Origin: Deinococcus betulae
GTDB taxonomy: Bacteria > Deinococcota > Deinococci > Deinococcales > Deinococcaceae
Length of the DNA stretch: 64,000 nucleotides
Direction of reading: 5' to 3'
Assembly: GCF_020166395.1 (NCBI RefSeq)
Contig: NZ_JAIQXU010000014.1
Location: forward strand, 56,560-120,559
The translations under genes and the position numbers were made by a program. The notes below the pieces were generated by a model that did no database searches, was not told the DNA's origin, and saw nothing but the letters and a program-made list of their open reading frames with translations. This document shows positions 39,580 through 47,614 of this stretch, piece by piece; within the stretch, counting starts at the first letter, position 1; each line of letters starts with the position of its first letter.

Positions 39580-40535
39580 GCGCGGCGTCCTGTGGCCGAA
39601 CCGTCACGCGGAGGCGCGGCGTCGGAAGTGGGAGAGGTGGGCGGGGAAGGCTCCACAAACTCTACGGTGACACGGACGTGCGCAGGGGCATGCATGAAGA
39701 TGAACTGCGTGATGGCCTCACGGCTGGCGGTGTCTTCGCCGTCGGGCGAATCGAGGAGTTGCAAGGTCAGGGTGTGCGGCTGGGCGGTGTCCTCGCGCAG
39801 CACGGGAGTCAGGCCGTACACCGTTTCCAGCGCGCGGGTCAGGCCGTAGCGGGTGCCGCGCCAGCGGTAGAGCGTGATGGCCTCGCGCAGCCAGGCGCGC
39901 TGGCGGCCCTCCGGCCAGTGGGGGTCCAGGGGAATGCCCAGCCAGCCGGCCATCCAACCCAGGACCTGCGGCGGCGCCACTCGGGGGTCGAAATGGAGTT
40001 CGATGCTGTCCTGCCGGCGCTGCATCGGTTCCCAGAGAGCCTCAAAGATCTTGAGGTAGCGCCCTAGAAACTCGGATTCCTGAAAGAAGGGCGGCAGGAA
40101 CTCGGTGTAAAGCGCCGCGCCGTCGCGGGGGGGCTGCTCCGCCGGAAAGGTGGGCAGGGGTAACCGGGCCGGGCGCGCCCTAAGTTCGCCCTGCACGTCC
40201 ACGCGGCCACTGGAGGGCGTAGGGGTAACCGCCGCCGTGACGTCGGCCAGAAACGACAGGGTGAAGGGCCCAATCTGAATCTCGTCGCCCTGCTCCAGGC
40301 GGTGCGGCTGGTTGGGCGCCAGGCGGTGCCCGTTCACAAAGGTCACAGCTTCGCCGCCCGTCAGGTCGGTCAGCAGCAGCGCGCCGCTTTCGGCGGTAAT
40401 CTCCGCGTGGCGAATGGCGACGCTGGGGTCGCGCAGCGGGAGGCCGTTGTCAGGGGTGCGGCCGATAGACAATTGACGGCTAAGCACCACCACCCGCAGC
40501 ACTTCGCCCCGCTGCCGCACCTGCAACTGGGCCAT
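39576..40535 (-). CDS. FHA-phage tail protein I fusion (baseplate wedge)
   Basis: 319 residues. Residues 1-100 are an FHA fold (LSIGRTPDNGLPLRD, then VNGHRL), but the Ser-Arg of the phosphothreonine pocket reads VAIRHAEI, so classic pThr binding may be lost. A Pro-rich linker leads to a tail protein I-like domain from about 135: EFLPPFFQESEFLGRYLKIFEALWEP, FDPRVAPPQVLGWMAGWLG, and YRWRGTRYGLTRALETVYG, matching gpI/Afp12-type wedge proteins. It starts 1 nt inside the gpJ stop (TAATG) and overlaps the giant gene by ATGA. Confidence 0.88.
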   Translation of the reverse strand: MAQLQVRQRGEVLRVVVLSRQLSIGRTPDNGLPLRDPSVAIRHAEITAESGALLLTDLTGGEAVTFVNGHRLAPNQPHRLEQGDEIQIGPFTLSFLADVTAAVTPTPSSGRVDVQGELRARPARLPLPTFPAEQPPRDGAALYTEFLPPFFQESEFLGRYLKIFEALWEPMQRRQDSIELHFDPRVAPPQVLGWMAGWLGIPLDPHWPEGRQRAWLREAITLYRWRGTRYGLTRALETVYGLTPVLREDTAQPHTLTLQLLDSPDGEDTASREAITQFIFMHAPAHVRVTVEFVEPSPPTSPTSDAAPPRDGSATGRRA

Positions 40536-42637
40536 TAGTGGTCCACCCGCACGTGATGCACGTCCGAGACGATCAGCGCCTGGGGGGGCAGTGGGAGGCT
40601 TCCGGTAATCGTTTCACGGCTCTCGGGCTGGCCCGGCTCGGTCAGGACCACCTGCACGTCTTCCGCGACCTCCACACCGGGCACGCCGCGCAGCAGGCCG
40701 TACAACTCGCTCAGGCTCAGAGTACGGCCAAAAGGCCAGCCCTTGCCGTCGGGGCCGCCCGTAAAGGGATTAAGGTAACCGTACAGCGCCTGCATGGCGC
40801 GGCGGCGCACGTCCTCTCGCACTGGACGGCTGGCCCCGGCGGCGGCGCGCAGAGTGGCCGTCACGCTCACCCACACGTACTGCGGCGCACGCAAGTCCAG
40901 GGTGGTGCCCACCGGGCGGCGCAGGTCCAGCTCCTCTTGCACCGCCCCGCGCAGCTCGGCGCTCAGGGTCAGGCGTTCGGGAGCGATGCGGCTGGTCAGC
41001 GGCGACAGGGGATCGGCGCTCACGTCGTCCAGGGCAATCAGGTCGTCAAAGGACACCTGCGGCAGCAGCGCCAGCGTGACCTGCCCGGCCGGCACCTGCA
41101 GCGCGCGAATCTGGCCCGGATAGGTCTGGCCTGGCACCGCCATATTCGGCGTGACGCAGCGGGCGCGGGCCACGCCGGGCACCTGGGCCGCCAGCAATTC
41201 ATAATCGTCGGCCGTTACGGCGCGGTTGCGCAGGCGCAGCAGGTAGGGCACGCGCTGGACCGCGTCTTCCAGCAGCTGGCCATTGCGGCCACCGGCGGCC
41301 GGGGCATGGTTGGTCACCCGCGCCACGTAGGGCACGCTGGATTTCAGAACGCTCAGGGCGCGCGCCGGCACGTTGCCGCCTGCGCCCCCGCCGTACTGGT
41401 AGCGCCGCATACGGATGGTTGACCCCTGTGGCGGCACCGCGCCAAAACGGTACACGCTGCCGTCGGCTTGCAGGACACTGGGCCCGAAGGCCACCTCGCC
41501 GGTGGTCGCGTCCAGGGTGAAATGACGGTCATCGGGCACCGAGGTCGAAAAGTCCGGCACCGGCATATACAGCGCGGCGTCGCCCTCAATGGTGGTGACC
41601 TCTAGCACGTCGCGCTCAGGGTCAAGGTGGAGTACAGGGCCGTGAAGCAGCCGGAAGCGCTGGCCTGGCGCGCCGCTACTCTGGCCCAGCAACTCATTGG
41701 AGACATTGGTGGCGTGCCGCGCCGACACCGTGATGCCGCGTGCGTCCAGCCGCAGGGTTTCCAGATCGGGGCTGACCTTGTATCCGGCGTGCATCTGCTC
41801 GTTGGTCAGGCGGCAGCGCAGCCAGTACCCGTTCTGTTCGAAAAAGGTGCCTTCCCGCATGGTCGGCACCCGCAAAATCAACTCGCCCGAGACGTTAAAC
41901 GCCTGGGTCCCGTCATATTCAATTTCACAGGTCGCCCAGCGGCTGACCCCACCTTGCCACGCTTCCCAGACGTAGGGGGGGTGGTTGGGGTTGACCCCTG
42001 CGCCCCCGGCCAATTCCACGCCGAAGCTCAGGGCCAGCACATGCTCGCTGTGGTCACCTTCCAGCTGAATAAACAGTGCGTCACCGGGGCGCGGCTGCGA
42101 CTGAAAGATAGGAAAGCGGTGACCCGGCAACCCCAGCTGCGCCAGGTCGTGCGGCGTGGCCTCGCCTTGCCCTTCTCCGCCCTGCCCCTCGGTGTCCAGC
42201 CGCACCTGCGCCAATGTGTTGGCGGTGTACAGCCCGCGCAGGGTTGGCGGCCGAATCAAGGCGGCGCGCTCGGTCGAGAACACGATGGCCTCGTTGACCT
42301 CGGTGCGCAACGTGGCGACCTCAGTGCCAGCGGCGATGCTCAGGGCGGTGTCCTGCGGCGCACTCAGATAAAAGGTCACTGGCGCCCCTGACGCGCGGGG
42401 CGGGGCCAGCTGCACGCCGATCATGTCCAGAAAAGCAATCAATAGCTTGTCCGGCACCTGGTTGACCCGGTACAGCAGCAGGTCGGTCATCCAGGCGAAG
42501 ACCTCCAGGATCGCCATCCCGGGGTCCGAAGCGTTGTGGTCGGTCCATTCGGGGCAAAACTGCGGAATAAGGCGCCGCGCCTCGTCCATGATGTCGTCGA
42601 AGCGGCGGTCGTCTAGGTTCACGGTGGGTAGAGGCAA
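40535..42637 (-). CDS. eCIS baseplate assembly protein J-like
   Basis: 700 residues, a 'putative baseplate assembly protein' of the gpJ/Afp11 family. The start PLPTVNLDDRRFDDIMDEAR with ARRLIPQFCPEWTDHNASDPG is typical, as is FAWMTDLLLYRVNQVPDK. The large middle is beta-rich, and a gpJ core follows (PYLLRLRNRAVTADDYELLAAQ, VPGVARARC). It builds the wedge around the hub together with gp25- and gpI-like partners. It is spaced 26 nt after the gp25-like gene. Confidence 0.92.
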   Translation of the reverse strand: MPLPTVNLDDRRFDDIMDEARRLIPQFCPEWTDHNASDPGMAILEVFAWMTDLLLYRVNQVPDKLLIAFLDMIGVQLAPPRASGAPVTFYLSAPQDTALSIAAGTEVATLRTEVNEAIVFSTERAALIRPPTLRGLYTANTLAQVRLDTEGQGGEGQGEATPHDLAQLGLPGHRFPIFQSQPRPGDALFIQLEGDHSEHVLALSFGVELAGGAGVNPNHPPYVWEAWQGGVSRWATCEIEYDGTQAFNVSGELILRVPTMREGTFFEQNGYWLRCRLTNEQMHAGYKVSPDLETLRLDARGITVSARHATNVSNELLGQSSGAPGQRFRLLHGPVLHLDPERDVLEVTTIEGDAALYMPVPDFSTSVPDDRHFTLDATTGEVAFGPSVLQADGSVYRFGAVPPQGSTIRMRRYQYGGGAGGNVPARALSVLKSSVPYVARVTNHAPAAGGRNGQLLEDAVQRVPYLLRLRNRAVTADDYELLAAQVPGVARARCVTPNMAVPGQTYPGQIRALQVPAGQVTLALLPQVSFDDLIALDDVSADPLSPLTSRIAPERLTLSAELRGAVQEELDLRRPVGTTLDLRAPQYVWVSVTATLRAAAGASRPVREDVRRRAMQALYGYLNPFTGGPDGKGWPFGRTLSLSELYGLLRGVPGVEVAEDVQVVLTEPGQPESRETITGSLPLPPQALIVSDVHHVRVDH

Positions 42638-42663
42638 GGCAGAGTCTCCGGGAGAGGGGGGCT

Positions 42664-43077
42664 TTAGGGGGTGCGGTAGAAGGGAAACACCAGCGACCGG
42701 GGTTCAGGAATTCCCTTGAAACGGTAGATCAGCTCAATGATGATGCGGGCGCTGTCCGATGGATCAAGTCGGGCCTGCACGTTTTCCACCTCGATGCGCG
42801 GCTCCCAGGTTCGCAGCGCCTCGTCCACGTAATACGACGCCAGCCCCAGCGTGGTGGCATCGCCAGGCGCAAACACCAGTTCGTGAATGCGGCAGCCGTA
42901 TTCGGGCCTCATCACGCGCTGGCCACGCGCCGTCATCAGCAGGGTCAGGATGGCCTGGGTCACAGCCCGTTCGCCGGAGATCATGCTGAGCTGCCCGCGT
43001 GCATTCATGCTTACAGGAAAAGCGACGCCGGTGCCCAGCACATCCGTGTTTTGCAGTGCCAGGCTGGATTTGGTCAT
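42664..43077 (-). CDS. eCIS baseplate protein, gp25/gpW (Afp9)-like
   Basis: 137 residues. GTGVAFPVSMNARGQLSM, AILTLLMTARGQRVMRPEYGCRIHELVF and the EPRIEVENV strand near the end are signatures of the T4 gp25-like lysozyme-fold wedge protein, which initiates sheath polymerisation in contractile systems. The start at 43077 is chosen because AGAGG lies 8 nt before it. A GTG at 43098 would add 7 residues. Confidence 0.9.
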   Translation of the reverse strand: MTKSSLALQNTDVLGTGVAFPVSMNARGQLSMISGERAVTQAILTLLMTARGQRVMRPEYGCRIHELVFAPGDATTLGLASYYVDEALRTWEPRIEVENVQARLDPSDSARIIIELIYRFKGIPEPRSLVFPFYRTP

Positions 43078-43117
43078 GCGGCGGGCCTCTGTGGGCACCG
43101 GGTCAGGTCGGGGCAGC

Positions 43118-43942
43118 TCATGGGGTCTCCTCCAGGTGCAGTTGCGCCTGAGCCGTCTCGGGACTCAGGGTCAGCTGGCGTCCGTCCAGCGTCAGAATAT
43201 CCAGACGGCCCACCTCTTCACGGAGAACATCCAGATGAACGATGCCACGCGCGTCACTGAACGCGCGCGCCCCGCCGTTCGTCCTCACCAGGGCGTCGGC
43301 CAGCGGCAGTCCCTCGGCGTCGCGCAGTTGCCAGCTGGACCGGCGGCGCGCACTGACAGGCACAGCATTCTCGCCCACGCCAGAGTAAAACCGCAGGTCG
43401 CGCTCCAGGACCAGCGGCGACAGACTGCTCACATTCAGGTCCAGCGGCACCGTCACGGTGTAGTTCAGGTGGGGCCGCACCGATTGGCCCAGGCTGCTGA
43501 ACACGCTCTGGGTGCCCTCAGCAGGGCCGACACTGCCCAGAATCCCGACGTCCAGGCGCCGCGCCTCGTCAGGAAGATACGAGTCGTCCCAGTCGCCCTG
43601 ACGCATCAGGGCTGCCAGCACCCGCCACAGCACATTCCACTCGTCGCGCCCCAGTTCGTCTAACTGCGCCTTGAAAAACACCGTCACCAGAAACCGCAGG
43701 TCAATGCGGCGGGCCGCCAACGTGCGCTGCACACCCCCGCGCACCTGGGTCTGGCTGAACTCCATGGAACGCAGGGCGGCATTTTCCCGCAGGTCATACA
43801 TAAAGAAGTTCAGGGTGGGGCGCGTCAGACCAGACACCCAATTGGGGGTGGGCGCCGCAAAGCGGATGTCCAGGGCTTCTCGGGGTAAGGCCGCTTCGGT
43901 ATAGACGAGTTCCTTGAGACCCTGCTGGACATCAGCGATCAC
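43118..43942 (-). CDS. eCIS cap/terminator protein, DUF4255 (Pvc16/Afp16)-like
   Basis: About 274 residues. The DUF4255 core is visible: PTPNWVSGLTRPTLNFFMYDLREN, then RRIDLRFLVTVFF, and LGQSVRPHLNYTVTVPLDL. A C-terminal extension carries a carboxypeptidase-regulatory-like beta region (WQLRDAEGLPLADALVRTNGG). Afp16 caps the tube end and sets sheath length. The start GTG at 43942 has AGGAG 7-9 nt upstream; a TTG at 43966 is an alternative. It is the first gene of the minus operon. Confidence 0.85.
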   Translation of the reverse strand: MIADVQQGLKELVYTEAALPREALDIRFAAPTPNWVSGLTRPTLNFFMYDLRENAALRSMEFSQTQVRGGVQRTLAARRIDLRFLVTVFFKAQLDELGRDEWNVLWRVLAALMRQGDWDDSYLPDEARRLDVGILGSVGPAEGTQSVFSSLGQSVRPHLNYTVTVPLDLNVSSLSPLVLERDLRFYSGVGENAVPVSARRRSSWQLRDAEGLPLADALVRTNGGARAFSDARGIVHLDVLREEVGRLDILTLDGRQLTLSPETAQAQLHLEETP

Positions 43943-44051
43943 AGGTCGGCTCCTGGCAAATGCCAAGTTCCGGCGGTTTGAACAGCAAAAACTGTGAGAT
44001 TTGTCATGGCTGGCGTTTGTCCTGAAACAGTATTCATTAGAGATTGAGCGA

Positions 44052-44081
44052 TTGCTCGCGTGAGTGACTGGTCAGTATAAA
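44052..44081 (+). promoter_or_regulatory. Candidate promoter of the sheath operon
   Basis: TTGCTC (44052-44057) and TATAAA (44076-44081) are separated by 18 nt in the roughly 280-nt gap between the two divergent eCIS operons. A start near 44088 would give a leader of about 136 nt before the sheath ATG. No clear opposite-strand promoter could be chosen. Confidence 0.35.
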
Positions 44082-44223
44082 CCCCTCCGGAGCCGCATGT
44101 CTGCTGACTTGCGGTTTACATGTGCGTCCACATCTGGCATGGTGGAAGCTATCAGTGTTTTCTGCACACTAGCCCACTGAGGCCGAGGTGCTGCTAACCC
44201 CTGCATGTTTCCCGGAGGAATCC

Positions 44224-45849
44224 ATGGCTGAATACTTGTCCCCAGGCGTTTATATCGAAGAATCCCAGAGTGGACCGAGACCCATTGAGGGCATCAGCAC
44301 CACCACGGCGGCTTTTGTGGGCTTTGCGCCTAACGGTCCGGCCAACACGCCTGTGTTTGTGGCCAACTGGCAGCAGTTCACCGAAATCTTCGGCACCCTG
44401 GACGCCAACGGTCGGCGCAGCCCATTCATGGAAGGCGCCTATCTGGCCCAGAGTGTGTACGCCTTTTTCAACAACGGCGGCACACGCTGCTACGTCGTGC
44501 GCCTGGTCCCTCAGCAGGGCGACAGCGCAGGCAAGCGCACTGTCGAGGCGGCGCGCCCACTGCAACTGCCCAGCCGGGCCAGCAAAGCAGTGCCCAGCCT
44601 GAGCATCGTGGCCAAAGATGGCCGCCAGAGCGACATTCAGATTGAAGTCCTGGCGCCCGACCCCATCAAGCCGCAGGACGCCAAGCCCAAGGACGGCAAG
44701 GGCCCGCAAGACCCCGAAGAAGGGCCAGACGGCCTGTTCACCCTGAAAGTCACGCGTAACGACGTCACCGAGACGTTCCCCAACGTCTCGATTGGCAAAA
44801 AGCACACGCGCACTGTGGCTGAGGTCGTGAACAAGGAAAGCACCCTAATCACCATCGAAGAGGCCAGCGCCACCGGCCCGCTGGTTGAGCGCGCCCCAGA
44901 ACTGGGCAGCTACGTGCTACAGGCCGACAGCAACCTCATTGAGCAGCGCCGCGAGATGAAGGGCCAGGATTTCGTGGGCAGCGTGGACAGCCGCAGCGGG
45001 ATCGAGAGCCTGGAAATCGCTGAGGAAGTCAGTATGATTGCTGTACCTGACCTGATGAGCGCCTACCAGGCCGGTATGATTAACGCCGACGGTGTCAAGG
45101 CCGTGCAGCGCGCCCTGATTGACCACTGTGAGCGCAACGCCAACCGCATCGCCCTGCTGGATACCCTGCCGGACCTGACCCCCCAGCAGGCGGTGAAGTG
45201 GCGCAACGTGGACACCAACTTCGACTCCAGCTACGCCGCGATGTACTACCCCTGGGTCCGAATTGAGGGGCCAGACGGCTCGCCGATGATGGTGCCGCCC
45301 AGCGGCTTTGTGGCGGGGATTTATGCCCGCAGCGACGTGGAACGCGGCGTTCACAAAGCGCCAGCCAACGAAGTGGTGCGCGGCATTCTGGGGCCAGCCA
45401 TTCAGGTCACCAAGAGCGAGCAGGACATCCTGAACCCCATCGGTGTGAACTGCATCCGCGAGTTCCCTGGCATGGGCGTGCGCGTCTGGGGCGCCCGGAC
45501 GCTGTCCAGCAATGCCCAGTGGCGCTACGTACCTGTGCGCCGCCTGTTCAACTACGTCGAAAAGAGCATCGAGCGTGGCACCCAGTGGGCCGTCTTTGAG
45601 CCCAACGACGAGAACCTGTGGTTCCGCATTCGCCGCGACATCAACTCTTTCCTGAACAGCGTGTGGCGTGACGGCGCGCTGTTCGGCAGCACCCCGCGCG
45701 AAGCGTTCTACGTGAAGTGCGATAAGGAACTGAACCCTGACGACCTGCGTGACCGTGGCGTCCTGCAAGTTGAAATTGGTCTGGCCCCCGTGAAACCCGC
45801 CGAATTCATCGTCTTCCGCTTCAGTCAGTACGCCGGCGGCGGACAGTAA
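44224..45849 (+). CDS. eCIS contractile sheath protein
   Basis: 541 residues. MAEYLSPGVYIEESQSGPRPIEGISTTTAAF at the start (spread over the first strands) and the C-terminal sheath domain (GVRVWGARTL, WRYVPVRRLFNYVEKSIERG, FEPNDENLWFRIRRDINSFL) are diagnostic of phage/eCIS sheath subunits. A middle insertion with charged segments (about 150-230) is probably surface-exposed. Only one sheath gene is present, whereas Afp and PVC have several. The start at 44224 follows GGAGG. Confidence 0.95.
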   Translation: MAEYLSPGVYIEESQSGPRPIEGISTTTAAFVGFAPNGPANTPVFVANWQQFTEIFGTLDANGRRSPFMEGAYLAQSVYAFFNNGGTRCYVVRLVPQQGDSAGKRTVEAARPLQLPSRASKAVPSLSIVAKDGRQSDIQIEVLAPDPIKPQDAKPKDGKGPQDPEEGPDGLFTLKVTRNDVTETFPNVSIGKKHTRTVAEVVNKESTLITIEEASATGPLVERAPELGSYVLQADSNLIEQRREMKGQDFVGSVDSRSGIESLEIAEEVSMIAVPDLMSAYQAGMINADGVKAVQRALIDHCERNANRIALLDTLPDLTPQQAVKWRNVDTNFDSSYAAMYYPWVRIEGPDGSPMMVPPSGFVAGIYARSDVERGVHKAPANEVVRGILGPAIQVTKSEQDILNPIGVNCIREFPGMGVRVWGARTLSSNAQWRYVPVRRLFNYVEKSIERGTQWAVFEPNDENLWFRIRRDINSFLNSVWRDGALFGSTPREAFYVKCDKELNPDDLRDRGVLQVEIGLAPVKPAEFIVFRFSQYAGGGQ

Positions 45850-45861
45850 AGACAGGTTTAT

Positions 45862-45889
45862 GGACAGGCACGTTACACTACGCCTGTCC
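45862..45889 (+). terminator. Hairpin between sheath and tube genes (possible attenuator/processing site)
   Basis: GGACAGGC (45862-45869) pairs with GCCTGTCC (45882-45889) around a 12-nt loop, 12 nt past the sheath stop and 49 nt before the tube ATG. A strict T-run is absent, though CT-rich sequence follows. It might set the sheath:tube ratio. Confidence 0.45.
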
Positions 45890-45937
45890 TGACCGCAAGC
45901 CTAACGTCTCTTCCCATTTCTCTTTGGAGGTACAGTC

Positions 45938-46402
45938 ATGACCGCACCCGCATCCAACCGTAAAGACCCTTTGGTGGCCGCCTACTTTAGCGTGCAGTTT
46001 GATAACAAAGTCGTTGGTGCCTTCCGTGAATGCACCGGCCTGGGCAGCCAGAGCCAAGTGGTCGAGTACCGCGCCACAGATGAGAAGGGCCGTCCTGTGC
46101 TTATTCGTGAGGCGGGTACCATGAAGTACAACGATATCGTGCTGAAGCGCGGCATCACTGACGACATGGATATGTGGACTTGGCGTCAGCAAGTGGAAGA
46201 AGGCAAGATGGACGAAGCTCGCCGTAGTGGCACCATTACTCTGCACAATCAAGCTGGCCAGCCCATTGCAGCCTGGACGTTTGATCGCGCCTGGCCTAGT
46301 AACCTCAACGGCCCTACTTACGATGCCAAGAGCAACGAAGTGGCGATTGAGGAACTGACCATCACGCACGAGGGCTATAAGCGCGTGCCGGTTGGTGGCT
46401 AA
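45938..46402 (+). CDS. eCIS inner tube protein (gp19/Afp1-like)
   Basis: 154 residues, typical for Hcp-like/gp19 tube subunits: AYFSVQFDNKVVGAFRECTGLGSQ, EVAIEELTITHEGY and PIAAWTFDRAWPSNLNGP. Hexameric rings of this protein stack inside the sheath. TTTGGAGG lies before the ATG. It follows the sheath gene by 88 nt that contain a hairpin. Confidence 0.95.
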   Translation: MTAPASNRKDPLVAAYFSVQFDNKVVGAFRECTGLGSQSQVVEYRATDEKGRPVLIREAGTMKYNDIVLKRGITDDMDMWTWRQQVEEGKMDEARRSGTITLHNQAGQPIAAWTFDRAWPSNLNGPTYDAKSNEVAIEELTITHEGYKRVPVGG

Positions 46403-46424
46403 AGCCGCTTCCTGTGACTGAAGC

Positions 46425-46829
46425 GTGAACGAGCTTCCCTTCATGCTGCCCGTCGGACTGTTTACGTCCGACGGGCAGGTTCACCGCAGCGGCGTGATGC
46501 GTCTGGCCACTGCACTGGACGAAATCGAACCCCTGGGCGACGCCCGCGTACAGCAGAACGAGGCCTACTATAGCCTTCTTCTGCTAGCCCGCGTGGTCAC
46601 GCGTCTGGGGCCATTTTCGCCTGTCACGCCTGAAGTGCTGGCGGTGCTGCCTGCCGCTGACTTTGCCCATCTTCAGGCTCTGTACGCTCATCTGAACACC
46701 GTGCACCCTGTCAGCTGGTCGGCACCTGCTCCGAGTGTGCTACCTGCAGACAACACCCTGGAAACCGAGTGTCCTCACTGCGGAGCGCTGCTGGAACTTG
46801 ACCTGACCCAGGAGCTCAGTCCCGCATGA
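46425..46829 (+). CDS. eCIS tail-assembly-type protein with C-terminal Cys pair
   Basis: 134 residues from a GTG. The segment DGQVHRSGVMRLATALDEIEP, followed by an AYYSLLLLARVVTRLGPF helix, resembles small tail-assembly proteins encoded between the two tube genes of many eCIS loci. The C-terminus has CPHC (ETECPHCGALLELDL), a possible half zinc site, as in T4-like baseplate/chaperone proteins. It overlaps the next short gene by 4 nt (ATGA). Confidence 0.8.
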   Translation: MNELPFMLPVGLFTSDGQVHRSGVMRLATALDEIEPLGDARVQQNEAYYSLLLLARVVTRLGPFSPVTPEVLAVLPAADFAHLQALYAHLNTVHPVSWSAPAPSVLPADNTLETECPHCGALLELDLTQELSPA

Positions 46830-46996
46830 GCGGAGCGCCCCAGCCGTCCCCTGGGGGGGCCACAGCCGCAGTGGGCACCCGTGCAGCGGCGCAGTCCCCC
46901 GGCCTGGACCTCGAGGAAGTGGCGCGGCGGGTGTACGCGCTGTTGTTAGAAGATTTGCGGCTTGAGCGTGCCCGCCGCACAGGAGGACAACCATGA
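46826..46996 (+). CDS. Very short eCIS protein (56 residues) with VARRVY helix
   Basis: ATG at 46826-46828 overlaps the previous stop (ATGA), and its TGA at 46994-46996 overlaps the next ATG. This gives a 56-residue protein: a Ser/Pro/Ala leader, then LDLEEVARRVYALLLEDLRL and a basic tail ending RRTGGQP. An AGGAGG for the next gene lies in its end. The helix closely resembles the C-terminal end of the 1642-residue DUF4157 protein (VDLDQVAREVYARLRDRLG). Short proteins with this motif are found in eCIS loci next to tube genes; the function is unknown. Confidence 0.75.
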   Translation: MSGAPQPSPGGATAAVGTRAAAQSPGLDLEEVARRVYALLLEDLRLERARRTGGQP

Positions 46997-47556
46997 GCAT
47001 CAGGGTCGCCGCCAGTGTTCGCGCTGGTCCGTCTGGAGTTAGCGGGAACGCCCGTATTTCGGCCGGTCCCGTGACTGTCTCTGGCAACTTTGGTCTAGCA
47101 ACACCTGTGCCGACCACACCTCAGAAAGCTGCTTACGGCATTCTATCTAATCACCGCTATCACGTCGCTATAGACGGCATCGAACATGCGGCCTTTAGTG
47201 AGGTCAGCGGGCTTCAGATAGAAACCGAGACCATGGATCACATTGAGGGTGGCGTCAATGACCGGGTCATGCGCCTTCCAGTGCGGTCCAAAATGGGGAA
47301 CCTGACGCTGAAACGAGGGGTGGTGGCTGGCCAGCAGCTGCTGGAATGGTATTTGGACATCGTCAACGGTTACTTAGATACCCGCAACGTTACCGTCATC
47401 GTCTACCAGGCCAAGGGTGATGTGCTGGTGCGCTTTGAGTTCCTTCAGGCCTATCCCGTGAAGTGGAGTGGACCTCAATTCGCCGGCACAGGCGATGCGG
47501 TGGCCGTAGAGACCCTGGAACTGGCCCACGCCGGTTTCCTGCAACTCAGCCGCTAA
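46993..47556 (+). CDS. Second eCIS tube-type protein (Afp5-like)
   Basis: 187 residues. A Gly/Ser/Val leader of about 50 residues precedes the tube fold: YHVAIDGIEHAAFSEVSGLQIE, RLPVRSKMGNLTLKRGVV, AYPVKWSGPQF and VETLELAHAGF. In Afp/PVC the second and third tube proteins form the base of the tube near the spike. The start is set by a 4-nt overlap with the 56-residue gene. The extra N-terminal leader is longer than in common tube subunits. Confidence 0.9.
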   Translation: MSIRVAASVRAGPSGVSGNARISAGPVTVSGNFGLATPVPTTPQKAAYGILSNHRYHVAIDGIEHAAFSEVSGLQIETETMDHIEGGVNDRVMRLPVRSKMGNLTLKRGVVAGQQLLEWYLDIVNGYLDTRNVTVIVYQAKGDVLVRFEFLQAYPVKWSGPQFAGTGDAVAVETLELAHAGFLQLSR

Positions 47557-47614
47557 CGCCCGCCGCTGCGACCGGCATGCTCCTGTCCAGCGGCGCACAA
47601 TGGAAAGGAGTTTT

